A stretch of 27,941 nucleotides of DNA from an uncultured bacterium (GTDB taxonomy: Bacteria; Verrucomicrobiota; Kiritimatiellia; RFP12; UBA1067): contig URIT01000030.1 of assembly GCA_900547945.1 (NCBI GenBank), positions 1 through 27,941 of the forward strand, read 5' to 3'. How positions within the stretch are numbered: position 1 is the stretch's first letter; each line of letters opens with the position of its first letter. A program made the position numbers and the translations under genes. Shown in pieces: positions 7,323-16,212 of this stretch. The notes under the pieces are model-generated. The model did not search any database and had not been told where the DNA came from. It saw only the letters and a list, made by a program, of their open reading frames with translations.

Positions 7323-8163
7323 AGGCGGCGTCCTGGACCTGCTGGTCGCGGCGTTTCGCGGCGGCCTTGCGGGCCTCCTTGCGCAGGGCCTCCTCCTCCT
7401 CGTCGGCGAGGCGCACGAGCGCGTCGTCCCAGGCCGTCAGGACGGTCTGGTAGTCCTGCGACGCGCCTGCGAGGCAGACGGTCACGGTGCGGCCGGGCGC
7501 CACGTCGAAGGCGTAGTACGGCCGGCGGTAGCTGATGAGGCGCGCCCAGGCGCCGTAGCGCTTTTCAAGGGCCTCGATCAGGTAGTGGCGGCGCCAGGAG
7601 CCGCCGGGCTCGACGGCGTCCTTCGCGCACGCGCAGATCTTGGCGATCTTGTGGGTCTTTGGCGTGAGGTAGGCGTAGTAGTCGTCGAATCCGGGCAGGG
7701 CCTTCTTGGGCTTGAAGGCGACGCGCAGGAGGGAGGGTTCGCCGGCCTCGCGCACCGTGTTCGTGTCGGCGATCACGTCGCCGAACTTCAGGCCCATGAA
7801 GGCGTCCGTCTGGATGTCCTTCTCCGCATCGGATGGATCGAGCTTCGAGGCGGGGAGCTTCCAGCCCGTGTCGCCCACGTTGTAGCTCTGGGCGTACTCG
7901 CTCGTGGAGGTTTCGAGGATGTTCCCCGCCGCATCCATGTTCGTGCGCGTCTCGCGGCGGCGCTCGGTGACGAGGTTGCCGTTCGTGGTGACGGAGCTTT
8001 CCACGAACGTGCGCGACACGGAGCCGTTGTCGTTCGTGGTGACGGAGGTTTCGGCCGTCTTCGTGGACATGCCCTTCTTCTCTGCGGCGTTCGCGGCCCC
8101 GCAACCGACGAGCAGCGTCAGTGCCAAGGCGAGCCCACAGGCTTCCATGCAGTGAGTTTTCAT
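7312..8163 (-). CDS. lipoprotein of unknown function in two-component operon
   Basis: This encodes 283 residues. The signal ends in a lipobox (LLVGC, Cys near residue 21), so the mature protein is probably lipid-anchored. AAGGAAA precedes the ATG at 8163. The first mature 60 residues are Ser/Thr/Asn-rich with a short internal repeat (SVTTNDNGSVSRTFVESSVT, then TTNGN again). The rest is a compact domain containing GLKFGDVIADTNT, YAYLTPKTHKI and a Lys/Glu-rich C-terminal helix. I do not recognise the family. Its start overlaps the kinase stop by ATGA, so it is the third gene of the operon and could be an accessory sensor or an output of the system. Confidence 0.82.
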   Translation of the reverse strand: MKTHCMEACGLALALTLLVGCGAANAAEKKGMSTKTAETSVTTNDNGSVSRTFVESSVTTNGNLVTERRRETRTNMDAAGNILETSTSEYAQSYNVGDTGWKLPASKLDPSDAEKDIQTDAFMGLKFGDVIADTNTVREAGEPSLLRVAFKPKKALPGFDDYYAYLTPKTHKIAKICACAKDAVEPGGSWRRHYLIEALEKRYGAWARLISYRRPYYAFDVAPGRTVTVCLAGASQDYQTVLTAWDDALVRLADEEEEALRKEARKAAAKRRDQQVQDAASIF

Positions 8164-9500
8164 GTTTGTTTTCCTTTCTTGGCTTGTTCTTTCGTGTTAA
8201 GGGTGAGGGTAAAGGTGCAGCCGTGGCCGGGTTCGGCCTGCACGGCGGCGTCGCCGCCGTGCAGCTGGGCGACGTGCTTGACGATGGCGAGGCCGAGGCC
8301 GGTGCCGCCGGCGTCGCGGCTGCGGGCTTTGTCCACGCGGTAGAAGCGCTCGAAGATGCGCGCGCGGTCCGCCTCGTGGAGGCCGATGCCGTGGTCGATG
8401 ACCGTGAAGACGGCGCCGGTCGCCGTGGGGGCGAGGGAGAGGATGAGGTCCGGCGAACCGGAGTGGAGGATGGCGTTCTGGGCGAGGTTGACGAGGGCCT
8501 GCTCGACGAGGCGGGCGTCGCAGGGGAGGACGAGCGAGGGGGCGGGCTCGACGATGAGGCGCATGCCGACGGCCTCGGCGCGGGGGCGCACACGGTCGGC
8601 GGCGGTCGCGAGCACGTCCGCGAGGTCCGTCGGCGTGAAGTCATGCCGCGGGGCCTCTTCGCTGCGTTCGAGGCGCGCGAGGGAGAGGATGTCGCGCGCG
8701 AGGGCGTCGAGGCGCGTCGCCTCGCGGCGGAGCATCTCGAGCAGGTTGCGGCGGTCCGCCTCCGGCAGGGCGTCCGCGTCGACGCCCCCCAGCAGATCGA
8801 CGACGCCGAGGATGCCGGTGAGCGGCGTCTTGATCTCGTGGGAGACGTTCGCGATGAAGTCGCGCCGGAAGTCCGCGACGCGCTGCAGTTCGGCGAGCAG
8901 CTGCGCCTTCGCATCCCGTTCGCGGGCGAGCGCCCGGTTGCGGGCGACGAGGCGGATGGAGAAGAGCAGGACGAGGAGGAGGCCCGAGGCGCCGACGAGG
9001 GCTGAGAGGACCATCGCGAGGCGGTTGCGCCGCAGCGGATCGATGACGACCTCGTAGGGCAGGGACAGGCGCACGATGAAGTCGTCCCCCGCCTTCCGTG
9101 CGCAGTAGAGCATCTTCTGCCCGGTGATGTGCGAGACGCGGATGGCGCACCCCGTGCCGGTTTCGAGGGCGGCGCGGACCTCGGGGCAGCCGGCGTGGTT
9201 GCCGGAGGCGGTCGGTTCGGAATCGTAGACCATCCCGCCGGGGGCGGAGAGCACCGTGAGGCGCAGGTCGTTCGAGCGGCGCATGTCGGCGAACTCGCGC
9301 AGGCGGTTGAAGTCCCCCGTCGCGAGGGCGTCGCCGATGGAGGCCGCGGCCAGTTCGGTGCGGGCGGAGAGGTCGCGTTCGGCCCAGGCCTCGGCCAGTC
9401 GGCGCGAGGTGTCCATTTCCAGCTTCAGGACGAAGCCGAACGCGACGAAGCCAATGGCCGCGAGGGCGCAGGGGAAATAGCCGACGAGGGGAGACTTCAT
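8160..9500 (-). CDS. sensor histidine kinase, PhoR-type
   Basis: This encodes 446 residues. The first membrane helix is at about residues 8-27 and the second at about 161-183. They bracket a periplasmic sensor region of about 130 residues. The phospho-accepting His221 lies in FIANVSHEIKTPLTGI. The N box (LVNLAQNAILHS), G1 box (DHGIGLHE), F box (IFERFYRVD) and G2 box (GGTGLGLAIVKHV) are all intact, so it should be catalytically competent. It phosphorylates the upstream-encoded OmpR-type regulator. Its ATG overlaps the regulator stop and its stop overlaps the lipoprotein start. The periplasmic domain contains several Cys residues (GCPEV, GCAI, YCARK); whether these sense redox or metal is unknown. 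Confidence 0.95.
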   Translation of the reverse strand: MKSPLVGYFPCALAAIGFVAFGFVLKLEMDTSRRLAEAWAERDLSARTELAAASIGDALATGDFNRLREFADMRRSNDLRLTVLSAPGGMVYDSEPTASGNHAGCPEVRAALETGTGCAIRVSHITGQKMLYCARKAGDDFIVRLSLPYEVVIDPLRRNRLAMVLSALVGASGLLLVLLFSIRLVARNRALARERDAKAQLLAELQRVADFRRDFIANVSHEIKTPLTGILGVVDLLGGVDADALPEADRRNLLEMLRREATRLDALARDILSLARLERSEEAPRHDFTPTDLADVLATAADRVRPRAEAVGMRLIVEPAPSLVLPCDARLVEQALVNLAQNAILHSGSPDLILSLAPTATGAVFTVIDHGIGLHEADRARIFERFYRVDKARSRDAGGTGLGLAIVKHVAQLHGGDAAVQAEPGHGCTFTLTLNTKEQAKKGKQT

Positions 9501-10177
9501 GGTTTCACCCGATATCCCACGCCGCGAATGGTTTCGATGTGCGCGGCCCAGTCGCCGAGCTTCTTGCGGAGGCCCACGAGCTGGACATCGACGGTACGTT
9601 CGGTGACGGACTTCTCCTCGTCCTGGATTGAGGCGATGATCTGGCTGCGCGTGTAGACACGGCCCGGGCGGGAGGTGAGCAGCGCGAGCAGGCGGAATTC
9701 GCCGCGCGTGAGCGAGAGGACGGTACCGTTGAGGAGGGCCGCGCTCCCGCGTTCGTCGACGACGAGGCCGTCCATCGTCCGCCCGGCGGCCATCGGATCG
9801 TTCCGGCGGAGGACGGCGTGGATGCGCGCGAGCAGGACTTCGCGCGAGAAGGGCTTCGTGACGTAGTCGTCGGCGCCGAGTTCAAGGCCGCGCACGACGT
9901 CGCTGTCCTCGCTCTTCGCGGTGAGGATGATGATGCGCACGTCCGCGAGTTCGGGGTCCGCGCGCACGCGGCTGCAGAGCGAGAGGCCGTCAAGCCCCGG
10001 CAGCATGAGGTCCAGCAGAACGAGCTGCGGGCGGTCGCGGCGGATGGCCTCAAGCCCCTCGTCGCCGCGCGCGGCGGACTTGACGTGCGTGAAGCCGGCG
10101 TTCCGCAGCATCATCTGCAGGATGGTGCGGATGGTCGAGTCGTCTTCGACGATGAGAATGTTCGCGAGCTTGTTCAT
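9497..10177 (-). CDS. OmpR/PhoB-family response regulator
   Basis: This encodes 226 residues. The receiver domain (residues about 5-120) has the acidic pocket EDD (11-13), the phosphorylated Asp56 in LVLLDLMLPG, Thr86 and Lys108 (VTKPF). The C-terminal winged-helix domain has the usual LTRGEFRLLALLTSRPGRVYTR, then SVTERTVDVQLVGLRKKLG and the terminal ETIRGVGYRVKP. GGGAAGAAGG lies upstream of the ATG at 10177. It is the first gene of the regulator-kinase-lipoprotein operon. The target genes are unknown, but a near-perfect palindrome overlapping its own promoter suggests autoregulation by some factor. Confidence 0.96.
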   Translation of the reverse strand: MNKLANILIVEDDSTIRTILQMMLRNAGFTHVKSAARGDEGLEAIRRDRPQLVLLDLMLPGLDGLSLCSRVRADPELADVRIIILTAKSEDSDVVRGLELGADDYVTKPFSREVLLARIHAVLRRNDPMAAGRTMDGLVVDERGSAALLNGTVLSLTRGEFRLLALLTSRPGRVYTRSQIIASIQDEEKSVTERTVDVQLVGLRKKLGDWAAHIETIRGVGYRVKP

Positions 10178-10205
10178 GCGTGCCTTCTTCCCGTTTGACG
10201 CGGCA

Positions 10206-10243
10206 AGTGTAGCACGGACGTATTAGGTGCGCGTTAACGTGCA
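10206..10243 (-). promoter_or_regulatory. promoter and palindromic operator of the regulator operon
   Basis: On the minus strand a -10 TACACT lies at 10211-10206. A 16-base near-perfect palindrome, TGCGCGTTAACGTGCA (10228-10243, one mismatched pair), covers the expected -35 position. This arrangement would suit a repressor or activator site controlling the two-component operon. Confidence 0.4.
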
Positions 10244-10271
10244 TGAAAATATCCCGGAACAGGCGGATGAC

Positions 10272-12722
10272 CTAGCGGATGACGAAGACGGTGCCCGTCG
10301 GCAGCCAGACGAGGCGGTAGGCGACGATGCCCTGCTCCGCGCGGACGGGCTTCACCTTCCATACGCCCCTTGCGGCACGGGGGACCGTGAAGCGCCAGGT
10401 GCCCGTAAGGACTTCGCCCTCCCGTGCCGCGAGCAGCATCACGTTTGTGCGGCCCGCCTCCCGCGCGGCGGCTTCGTCGAACGTCACGTCGAGCATGCCG
10501 CCCGCCGCGACGGCCCTGCCGCCGAAGACGTGCGGAAGGGCGTCCGCCTCGGCGTCCACGTCGATCGCCGTCGGCGTGAAGTGGGCGAAGTCCTCGTAGG
10601 CGCAGACGAGCCCCACGCCGTCCAGCCAGCCGTCGGCGCTGCGCAGGTAGACAACGCGGTTGTCTTTCCACATGTAGCCGACGTAGAGGCCATACGGATC
10701 GGTCTTTGCGGAGAAGAAGTTCCACGCGCCCGTCGCCCCTTCGCCGCAGGCGATGTCGAGGCATCCGTCGAAGGCCTGATTCCCGCTGCGCACGCCGACG
10801 CGGCCGCGGAATGCCCCCGTCATCCGCACGGTTCCGCCATCGCACCTGTAGAGGTCTGGACAGACCCCCGGGTTGTCCGTGACGGTCGCCGTGCCGCCGA
10901 TCTGGACGGTGGCGCCCCGCCACACCATCACGCCCGCGCAGCCGCCCGACGGGGCCGCATTCCCGCTGATGGTGCCGCCCCGGAAGTCGAAGACGGCGTT
11001 CTGCACGTAGACGGCGCCGCCGTAGCCACCCGACGCCGTCCCCTTCGTGCCGCTCACGCAGTTCGAGATCGTGCCGCCGGTCATCGTGAAGACGGGCTTC
11101 GGGTCGGCGTCCTTGTCCTCAAACCCGCCGATGCGGAACGCCGTCGCGAAGCTGTCGGCGTTGGTCGTGGAGAAGTTTCGGACCACGCTGCCCGGTTCCA
11201 TCGCGAGGCGGGAGCCGGAGCCGAACACGAATGCGGCCGGGCACTGTTCGCCCTGCATGCCGTTCTGCAGGACGGCGCCGTTCCCGAGCGTGACGTTGCC
11301 GCCGGCCTGAATCTGGAGCATCGGGACCAGCAAGGGCTTCGCGTCCGCGTCGTCCCGCCGTCCGTCGAACACGATGTTCTCAAGGTGGAGCGTCGCGTTC
11401 GTCACACGTGCAAGCGGTGTCCACTGGCTGTTTGCCGGACGCGAGACGGTCCAGGGGCCGTTCGTGTCGCTCCGCAGGGTGAGCGTCCAGTTGTTTGAAA
11501 CCACGAGGGGTCTGGGCAGATCGAAGTCGTGGCAGATCTCCACCTCGTCGCCGTCCGCCAGCTGGTCCATCAACTCTGTGGGCGAGGCGACGGAGAGGCG
11601 GTTGCCGAGGCGGGCGGTACGGGGCTTGAAGTGGACGCTGAGCTGGCGGGTGGAAAGGACAAGCGCGGCGTCGGTATAGACGCTTCGCACGTAGCCGTTC
11701 GCGACGAACTCCGGGTAGTCCTGCACGGACAGGTTCCCGAGGCCGGGCATGTCGTCGCGTCCCGGCGTGAAGCCTTCGTGCGGCGCGACGAAGCACGCCC
11801 ACAGCCGGTCCTTTTCGCTGCTCTCGTCTACGATGCGCGGCGCGTAGACCGTGGCGGCTCCCGTCCAGGGCCCCGCGATGTAGAGATAGCCGGTGGCTCC
11901 TCCATCCCCCCAATACGAGATGTCGTTGACGGTATCGCCCGCGTTGTTCGTGACGGAGGCCGTGCCGGAAAGGATGAAATGCCCCTTGTAGGCGGCCACG
12001 CCCGCGCAGGCGTTGCGCGCCGTGTTGCCCGTGATGAGGCCGCCGCGCATGTCGAAGATGCCGCTCCACGTGTAGACGGCGCCGCCGTACGAGCCGGCGT
12101 CCCCGCTGCCCGTGTAGGTGGAGGCGCAGCCCGTGATGAGGCCGCCGTTCATCGTGAAGCGCCCGGAACGGGCGCTTGTGCCGACCGAGCCCACCAACAC
12201 GCATGTGCCCCACTGCGCGTTGACGAAACCGCGCAGCACGGCGCCGTCGTTCATGACGAGTTCGCCGGGGGCGAGGACGCGGATGGATCCCTCGGGCCGC
12301 TGCTGCACGTTGCGCAGTTCGGTGCCTGCATCGAGCGTGAGGCGTCCGGCCTGGATGTCGATGAAGCGGTCGCTTTGCGTTCCGGCGGCCTTGTTGCCGT
12401 CCACGGCAAGGTTCGTGAGCGTGACATCCGCCGCTGCGTCGGTCAATATGAGAAAGGCGCCCGAGGCATAGTTCGGTGCGCGCAGGAGGACATTGGTCTG
12501 GCCGGGCGGACTCGCGAGCGTAATGCGCTTGGCGAGGTTCGGCGCGAGGGCGCCCGTGTAGAAGATGTCGTTTTCCACATACACCGTCGCGCCGTCGGCG
12601 GCCTCGTCGAGTTCGCGCCGGAGTCCGTCAAACGTGGTCGCGGCCTGAAGACCGCCCGTCAGGGCCATGCATGCAAGTCCGAGGATCCTGGCGATTGCAA
12701 GGTTGTCCGTCGTTCGTTTCAT
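10272..12722 (-). CDS. secreted parallel beta-helix repeat protein
   Basis: This encodes 816 residues. The ATG at 12722 follows a strong GAGGTGA site and opens a signal peptide (ILGLACMALTGGLQA). The body is beta-helix-like with two long homologous halves. Residues 189-265 carry FTMNGGLITGC, GGAVYTWSGIFDMRGGLITG and GTASVTNN. Residues 545-620 carry FTMTGGTISNC, GGAVYVQNAVFDFRGGTISG and GTATVTDN. Such FTMxGGxI repeats occur in polymorphic outer-membrane and right-handed beta-helix proteins. The last 180 residues look like a beta-sandwich. There is no C-terminal autotransporter barrel or PEP-CTERM-type anchor. It is probably an exported adhesin-like or polysaccharide-binding protein. No catalytic residues are identified. 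Confidence 0.85.
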   Translation of the reverse strand: MKRTTDNLAIARILGLACMALTGGLQAATTFDGLRRELDEAADGATVYVENDIFYTGALAPNLAKRITLASPPGQTNVLLRAPNYASGAFLILTDAAADVTLTNLAVDGNKAAGTQSDRFIDIQAGRLTLDAGTELRNVQQRPEGSIRVLAPGELVMNDGAVLRGFVNAQWGTCVLVGSVGTSARSGRFTMNGGLITGCASTYTGSGDAGSYGGAVYTWSGIFDMRGGLITGNTARNACAGVAAYKGHFILSGTASVTNNAGDTVNDISYWGDGGATGYLYIAGPWTGAATVYAPRIVDESSEKDRLWACFVAPHEGFTPGRDDMPGLGNLSVQDYPEFVANGYVRSVYTDAALVLSTRQLSVHFKPRTARLGNRLSVASPTELMDQLADGDEVEICHDFDLPRPLVVSNNWTLTLRSDTNGPWTVSRPANSQWTPLARVTNATLHLENIVFDGRRDDADAKPLLVPMLQIQAGGNVTLGNGAVLQNGMQGEQCPAAFVFGSGSRLAMEPGSVVRNFSTTNADSFATAFRIGGFEDKDADPKPVFTMTGGTISNCVSGTKGTASGGYGGAVYVQNAVFDFRGGTISGNAAPSGGCAGVMVWRGATVQIGGTATVTDNPGVCPDLYRCDGGTVRMTGAFRGRVGVRSGNQAFDGCLDIACGEGATGAWNFFSAKTDPYGLYVGYMWKDNRVVYLRSADGWLDGVGLVCAYEDFAHFTPTAIDVDAEADALPHVFGGRAVAAGGMLDVTFDEAAAREAGRTNVMLLAAREGEVLTGTWRFTVPRAARGVWKVKPVRAEQGIVAYRLVWLPTGTVFVIR

Positions 12723-12906
12723 GTTCACCTCTTTTTCGTTTCGTTGTCCAATCGTGTCGTACGCATCCGTCCTTCTCCTGCCAGTTCGGGACGCAAGGCT
12801 GGAAGGACGCAATTCCGCGCGTCCGCATCGACGTTCCAGAGTCTAGAACACCGAGATGAGGAGAAGACGAGGATTCCGTTAAGGTTCCATCAGAATGCAC
12901 GGCTCT

Positions 12907-12936
12907 ATAATACAATGGCCCCCCACTCTCTGTCAA
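12907..12936 (-). promoter_or_regulatory. sigma-70 promoter of the beta-helix gene
   Basis: On the minus strand a consensus -35 TTGACA (12936-12931) and a -10 TATTAT (12912-12907) are 18 bases apart. This is the best consensus promoter in the window. Transcription would begin near 12900, giving a leader of about 178 bases before the ATG at 12722. No known riboswitch was recognised in the leader. Confidence 0.7.
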
Positions 12937-13320
12937 TTGTACGCGCGTGGGTTTCCAGCGTAGCCTCTAAGTCAGTGTGGCCGTGAACGAACTCGTGAGA
13001 TTTCACTGCGTAAGATTTCAGGCACGGATCTTGGCGGCTTTACGAAGATAGAGCGCATCCCTGATAGGGGAGGGACGCGCTTGTCGCGTGGTCAGGGCGG
13101 GACGGTTCTTACCGATTCTGTAATTCCCCGTCGTCTCGATTTACAGATTTTGTATCGTCTTCGGGTGGAGATGGTGGGGGAGGAGGATCGCGCAGGAGCG
13201 CGATCCTCCCGATTCGGAATGCATGGCACCTCGGATTCGGGGCGAAAAACGGGAGGGATACATGGTGGCATGTTTTCTGCTCTAAAAACTCCTCGGTACA
13301 GTCTGTGCCAAGGAGAGTAC
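12937..13320. other. intergenic region between the beta-helix gene and carA
   Basis: No convincing long gene. It holds an imperfect tandem pair, CGTGAGATTTCA / CGTAAGATTTCA (12994-13005 and 13009-13020, 15-base period), a GC-rich inverted repeat (13182-13209), a possible seven-codon leader ORF (13262-13285) and a weak carA promoter candidate: TTCTGC at 13275-13280, TACAGT at 13297-13302, spacer 16. Confidence 0.5.
13182..13209. repeat. perfect 12-bp inverted repeat, REP-like
   Basis: The arms GGAGGATCGCGC and GCGCGATCCTCC flank a four-base loop (AGGA). No T-run follows on either strand, so a classical terminator is unlikely. The arms match the palindrome at 2002-2021 in core and in the flanking GGAGG. 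Confidence 0.6.
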
Positions 13321-14466
13321 ATGCAGGACTACAGCGGAAAATGGAAGGCGGAGCGGGAACGGGCGGCGTTCCTCGCGTTGGCGGACGGAACCGTGTTCCA
13401 CGGCGTGGCCTTTGGAGCCGCCGTCGATCAAGTCGGCGAGGTTGTCTTCAATACCGGCATGAGCGGCTATCAGGAAATCTTGACGGATCCATCCTACGCC
13501 GGACAAATCGTCACCCTCACCGCCGCCGAAGTCGGAAACTACGGAACAAACCCCGAAGATGTCGAATCTCGGGGCCTTTTTCTACATGGACTGGTGGTCA
13601 ACGATCTGAACGCGGCGTCGAATTACCGTTCCACGCAGTCGCTCGATTCCTATTTGCGGGCGGCGGGCGTTCCCGGCCTCTACGGTGTCGAGACGCGCGC
13701 GCTGACGCTCCATCTCCGAGACAACGGGAACCAGAAGGCCTACCTCCACGTCGCGGGCGATGCGCTCACCGAGGCGGAGGCGGTGGCGCGTGCCCGCGCC
13801 TGGGAGGGTCTGGACGGACAGGACTATGCCGCGAAGGTGACGTGTTCCGCGCCATATGAATACGCTCCGTGCGGGGAAAACCGTCCCCGCGTCGTCTGCT
13901 ACGACTTCGGCGTGAAGACGAACATCCTGCGGAGCCTGGCGGCGTTCGCGCGCGTGACGGTCGTCCCCGCCAAGACCCCGGCGGCGGCCGTGCTGGCGAT
14001 GAAGCCGGACGGCATCTTCCTCTCGAACGGTCCGGCCGATCCCGCCGCCGTCACCTACGCAATCGACAACATCCGCGCGCTTCTGGAATCCAACCTCCAC
14101 GCCCCACTCCCCATTTTCGGCATCTGCCTCGGACACCAGTTGCTGTCACTCGCCTGTGGGGCGAGGACGGGGCGGCTCCGGTTCGGGCACCACGGCTGCA
14201 ACCATCCCGTGAAGAACCTTGCCACGGGGAACGTGGAGATCACGAGCCAGAACCACAATTTCGCGGTGTTGCCCGATTCGGTTCCGGGTTGCCTGGAAGT
14301 GACGCATGTGAACCTCAACGATGGTTCCATTGAAGGCGTCCGCCATCGGACGCTGCCCGCCTTCTCGGTGCAGTACCATCCCGAAAGCTGTCCCGGCCCG
14401 CACGATTCCGACTACCTTTTCGACCAGTTCAGGAAGATGCTGGAACGTGGCTCTTCGGCTTCTTGA
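13321..14466 (+). CDS. carA: carbamoyl-phosphate synthase small (glutaminase) subunit
   Basis: This encodes 381 residues, usual for CarA. It hydrolyses glutamine and channels ammonia to CarB for carbamoyl phosphate, feeding pyrimidine and arginine synthesis in the cytoplasm. ATG 13321 is chosen because AAGGAG lies just before it and the protein then begins with the family's FLALADGTVFHGVAFG block. The open frame upstream lacks homology. The N-terminal domain has NTGMSGYQEILTDPSYAGQ. The class I amidotransferase domain has the nucleophile Cys269 (FGICLGHQ) and His353/Glu355 (YHPES), so the triad is intact. It is the first gene of the pyrimidine block, and carB lies about 3.9 kb downstream. Confidence 0.97.
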   Translation: MQDYSGKWKAERERAAFLALADGTVFHGVAFGAAVDQVGEVVFNTGMSGYQEILTDPSYAGQIVTLTAAEVGNYGTNPEDVESRGLFLHGLVVNDLNAASNYRSTQSLDSYLRAAGVPGLYGVETRALTLHLRDNGNQKAYLHVAGDALTEAEAVARARAWEGLDGQDYAAKVTCSAPYEYAPCGENRPRVVCYDFGVKTNILRSLAAFARVTVVPAKTPAAAVLAMKPDGIFLSNGPADPAAVTYAIDNIRALLESNLHAPLPIFGICLGHQLLSLACGARTGRLRFGHHGCNHPVKNLATGNVEITSQNHNFAVLPDSVPGCLEVTHVNLNDGSIEGVRHRTLPAFSVQYHPESCPGPHDSDYLFDQFRKMLERGSSAS

Positions 14467-14486
14467 AGGCCCATCATCGGTTTATT

Positions 14487-14539
14487 CAACCATTCATCCA
14501 TTTGTCTGCCCCATTTAACCATTTAACTATTTGATCATG
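14487..14539 (+). repeat. imperfect octamer tandem repeats before pyrG
   Basis: Successive 8-base units CAACCATT, CATCCATT, (13-base variant ending CCATT), TAACCATT, TAACTATT and TGATCATG run up to the pyrG start. They replace a normal Shine-Dalgarno region. Confidence 0.6.
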
Positions 14540-14541
14540 TA

Positions 14542-16200
14542 ATGAAAAAACAATCGAAGAATCCGACGAAATACGTCTTCATCACCGGCGGCGTGGTGAG
14601 TTCCCTCGGAAAGGGCATCACGAGCGCGTCCCTGGCGCTGCTCCTGAAGAGCCGGGGGTACAAGGTGTTCATGCAGAAGCTCGATCCATACCTGAACGTC
14701 GATCCGGGCACGATGAGCCCGTACCAGCACGGCGAGGTGTTCGTGACGGACGACGGGGCGGAGACGGACCTCGACCTCGGCCACTACGAGCGCTTCGCGG
14801 GGGTGACCTGCTCGAAGGCGTCGAACTACACGTCGGGGCGCATCTACTCGGCGGTTCTCGCGCGGGAACGCGCGGGCGGCTACCTGGGAGGTACGGTGCA
14901 GGTGGTGCCGCACATCACGAACGAGATCAAGGACGCCATCAAGTCCGCCGGCGAGCATGACTGCGACATCGTTCTCTGCGAGATCGGCGGCGTCTCGGGC
15001 GACATCGAGTCGCTGCCGTTCCTGGAGGCGGCGCGGCAGTTCCGCTTCGAGCAGGGCTACGACAACACGTGCTTCGTCCACCTCACGCTCGTCCCCTACC
15101 TGAAGGCGGCGGGCGAGCTGAAAACGAAGCCCTCGCAGCATTCCGTCGGGCAGCTCCGCGCGATCGGCATCATCCCCGACATCCTTGTGTGCCGTACGGA
15201 GATGCCGATCCCGCAGGAACACCTTTCCAAGCTTGCGCTCTTCTGTAACGTGCGTCCCGAGCGCGTCATCGAGGAGAGGGACGTGACGGACTCCGTCTAC
15301 GCGATTCCGCGCGAACTCCGCAAGCAGGGGCTGGACGAAGAGGTGCTGAAGCAGCTGCACCTCGACATCTGGCCGATCAAGCATACGGTGTGGGATACGC
15401 TCGTGAAGAAGGCGACACAGCCGAAGAAGAGCTGCACGATTGCGCTCGTCGGCAAGTACATCGCGATCCGCGACGCCTACAAGTCGGTCCACGAGGCCCT
15501 GCACCATGCGGGCATGGCGCATGACTGCAAGGTCCACGTGAAGTGCATCGAGGCGGAGGAGCTGGAGAAGGATCCGTCGCTCCTCAAGGGCGTGGACGGC
15601 ATCCTCGTGCCGGGCGGCTTCGGCAGCCGCGGCGTGCCGGGCAAGTGCCTCGCGATCAAGTATGCGCGCGAACACAAGATCCCGTTCCTCGGCATCTGCC
15701 TGGGGATGCAGTGTACGGCGATCGAGTACGCGCGCGATGTCGTCGGCTGGTCGGACGCGAACTCGACGGAGTTCGATCCGAAGACGGCGCATCCCGTCAT
15801 CGACCTCATGGAGACGCAGAAGGGCGTCACGCAGAAGGGCGGCACGATGCGCCTCGGCGCGTACCCGTGCGTCGTCAAGAAGGGCACGCTCGCGGCGAGG
15901 CTCTACGCGCCCGCCTACGGCGAGAAGGGCAAGGAGGACTTCACGATCTCCGAACGCCACCGTCACCGCTACGAGCTCAACTACGACTCGGAGGGCCGCA
16001 AGGCGCTGGAGTCGGCGGGGCTGAAGGTGTCCGGCACGTCGCCGGACGGCACGCTTGTCGAGATCGTCGAGCTGCCGGATCATCCGTATTTCATCGCGGG
16101 GCAGTTCCACCCCGAGTTCAAGAGCCGCCCGACCGCGCCGCACCCGCTTTTCGACGGACTCGTCGCGGCGGCGCTGAAGCAGAAGAAGGGCGCGAAGTAG
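14542..16200 (+). CDS. pyrG: CTP synthase
   Basis: This encodes 552 residues, close to the family norm. It converts UTP plus glutamine and ATP to CTP. The N-terminal synthetase domain is well conserved, starting KYVFITGGVVSSLGKGITSASLALLLKSRG, then KLDPYLNVDPGTMSP and QHGEVFVTDDGAETDLDLGHYERF. The C-terminal glutamine amidotransferase domain has the nucleophile Cys386 (FLGICLGMQ) and the FHPEF motif near the end. The ATG at 14542 is supported by homology although no Shine-Dalgarno is visible. It sits 75 bases after carA and is probably cotranscribed with it. Confidence 0.97.
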   Translation: MKKQSKNPTKYVFITGGVVSSLGKGITSASLALLLKSRGYKVFMQKLDPYLNVDPGTMSPYQHGEVFVTDDGAETDLDLGHYERFAGVTCSKASNYTSGRIYSAVLARERAGGYLGGTVQVVPHITNEIKDAIKSAGEHDCDIVLCEIGGVSGDIESLPFLEAARQFRFEQGYDNTCFVHLTLVPYLKAAGELKTKPSQHSVGQLRAIGIIPDILVCRTEMPIPQEHLSKLALFCNVRPERVIEERDVTDSVYAIPRELRKQGLDEEVLKQLHLDIWPIKHTVWDTLVKKATQPKKSCTIALVGKYIAIRDAYKSVHEALHHAGMAHDCKVHVKCIEAEELEKDPSLLKGVDGILVPGGFGSRGVPGKCLAIKYAREHKIPFLGICLGMQCTAIEYARDVVGWSDANSTEFDPKTAHPVIDLMETQKGVTQKGGTMRLGAYPCVVKKGTLAARLYAPAYGEKGKEDFTISERHRHRYELNYDSEGRKALESAGLKVSGTSPDGTLVEIVELPDHPYFIAGQFHPEFKSRPTAPHPLFDGLVAAALKQKKGAK

Positions 16201-16212
16201 GAGGGACACGCC

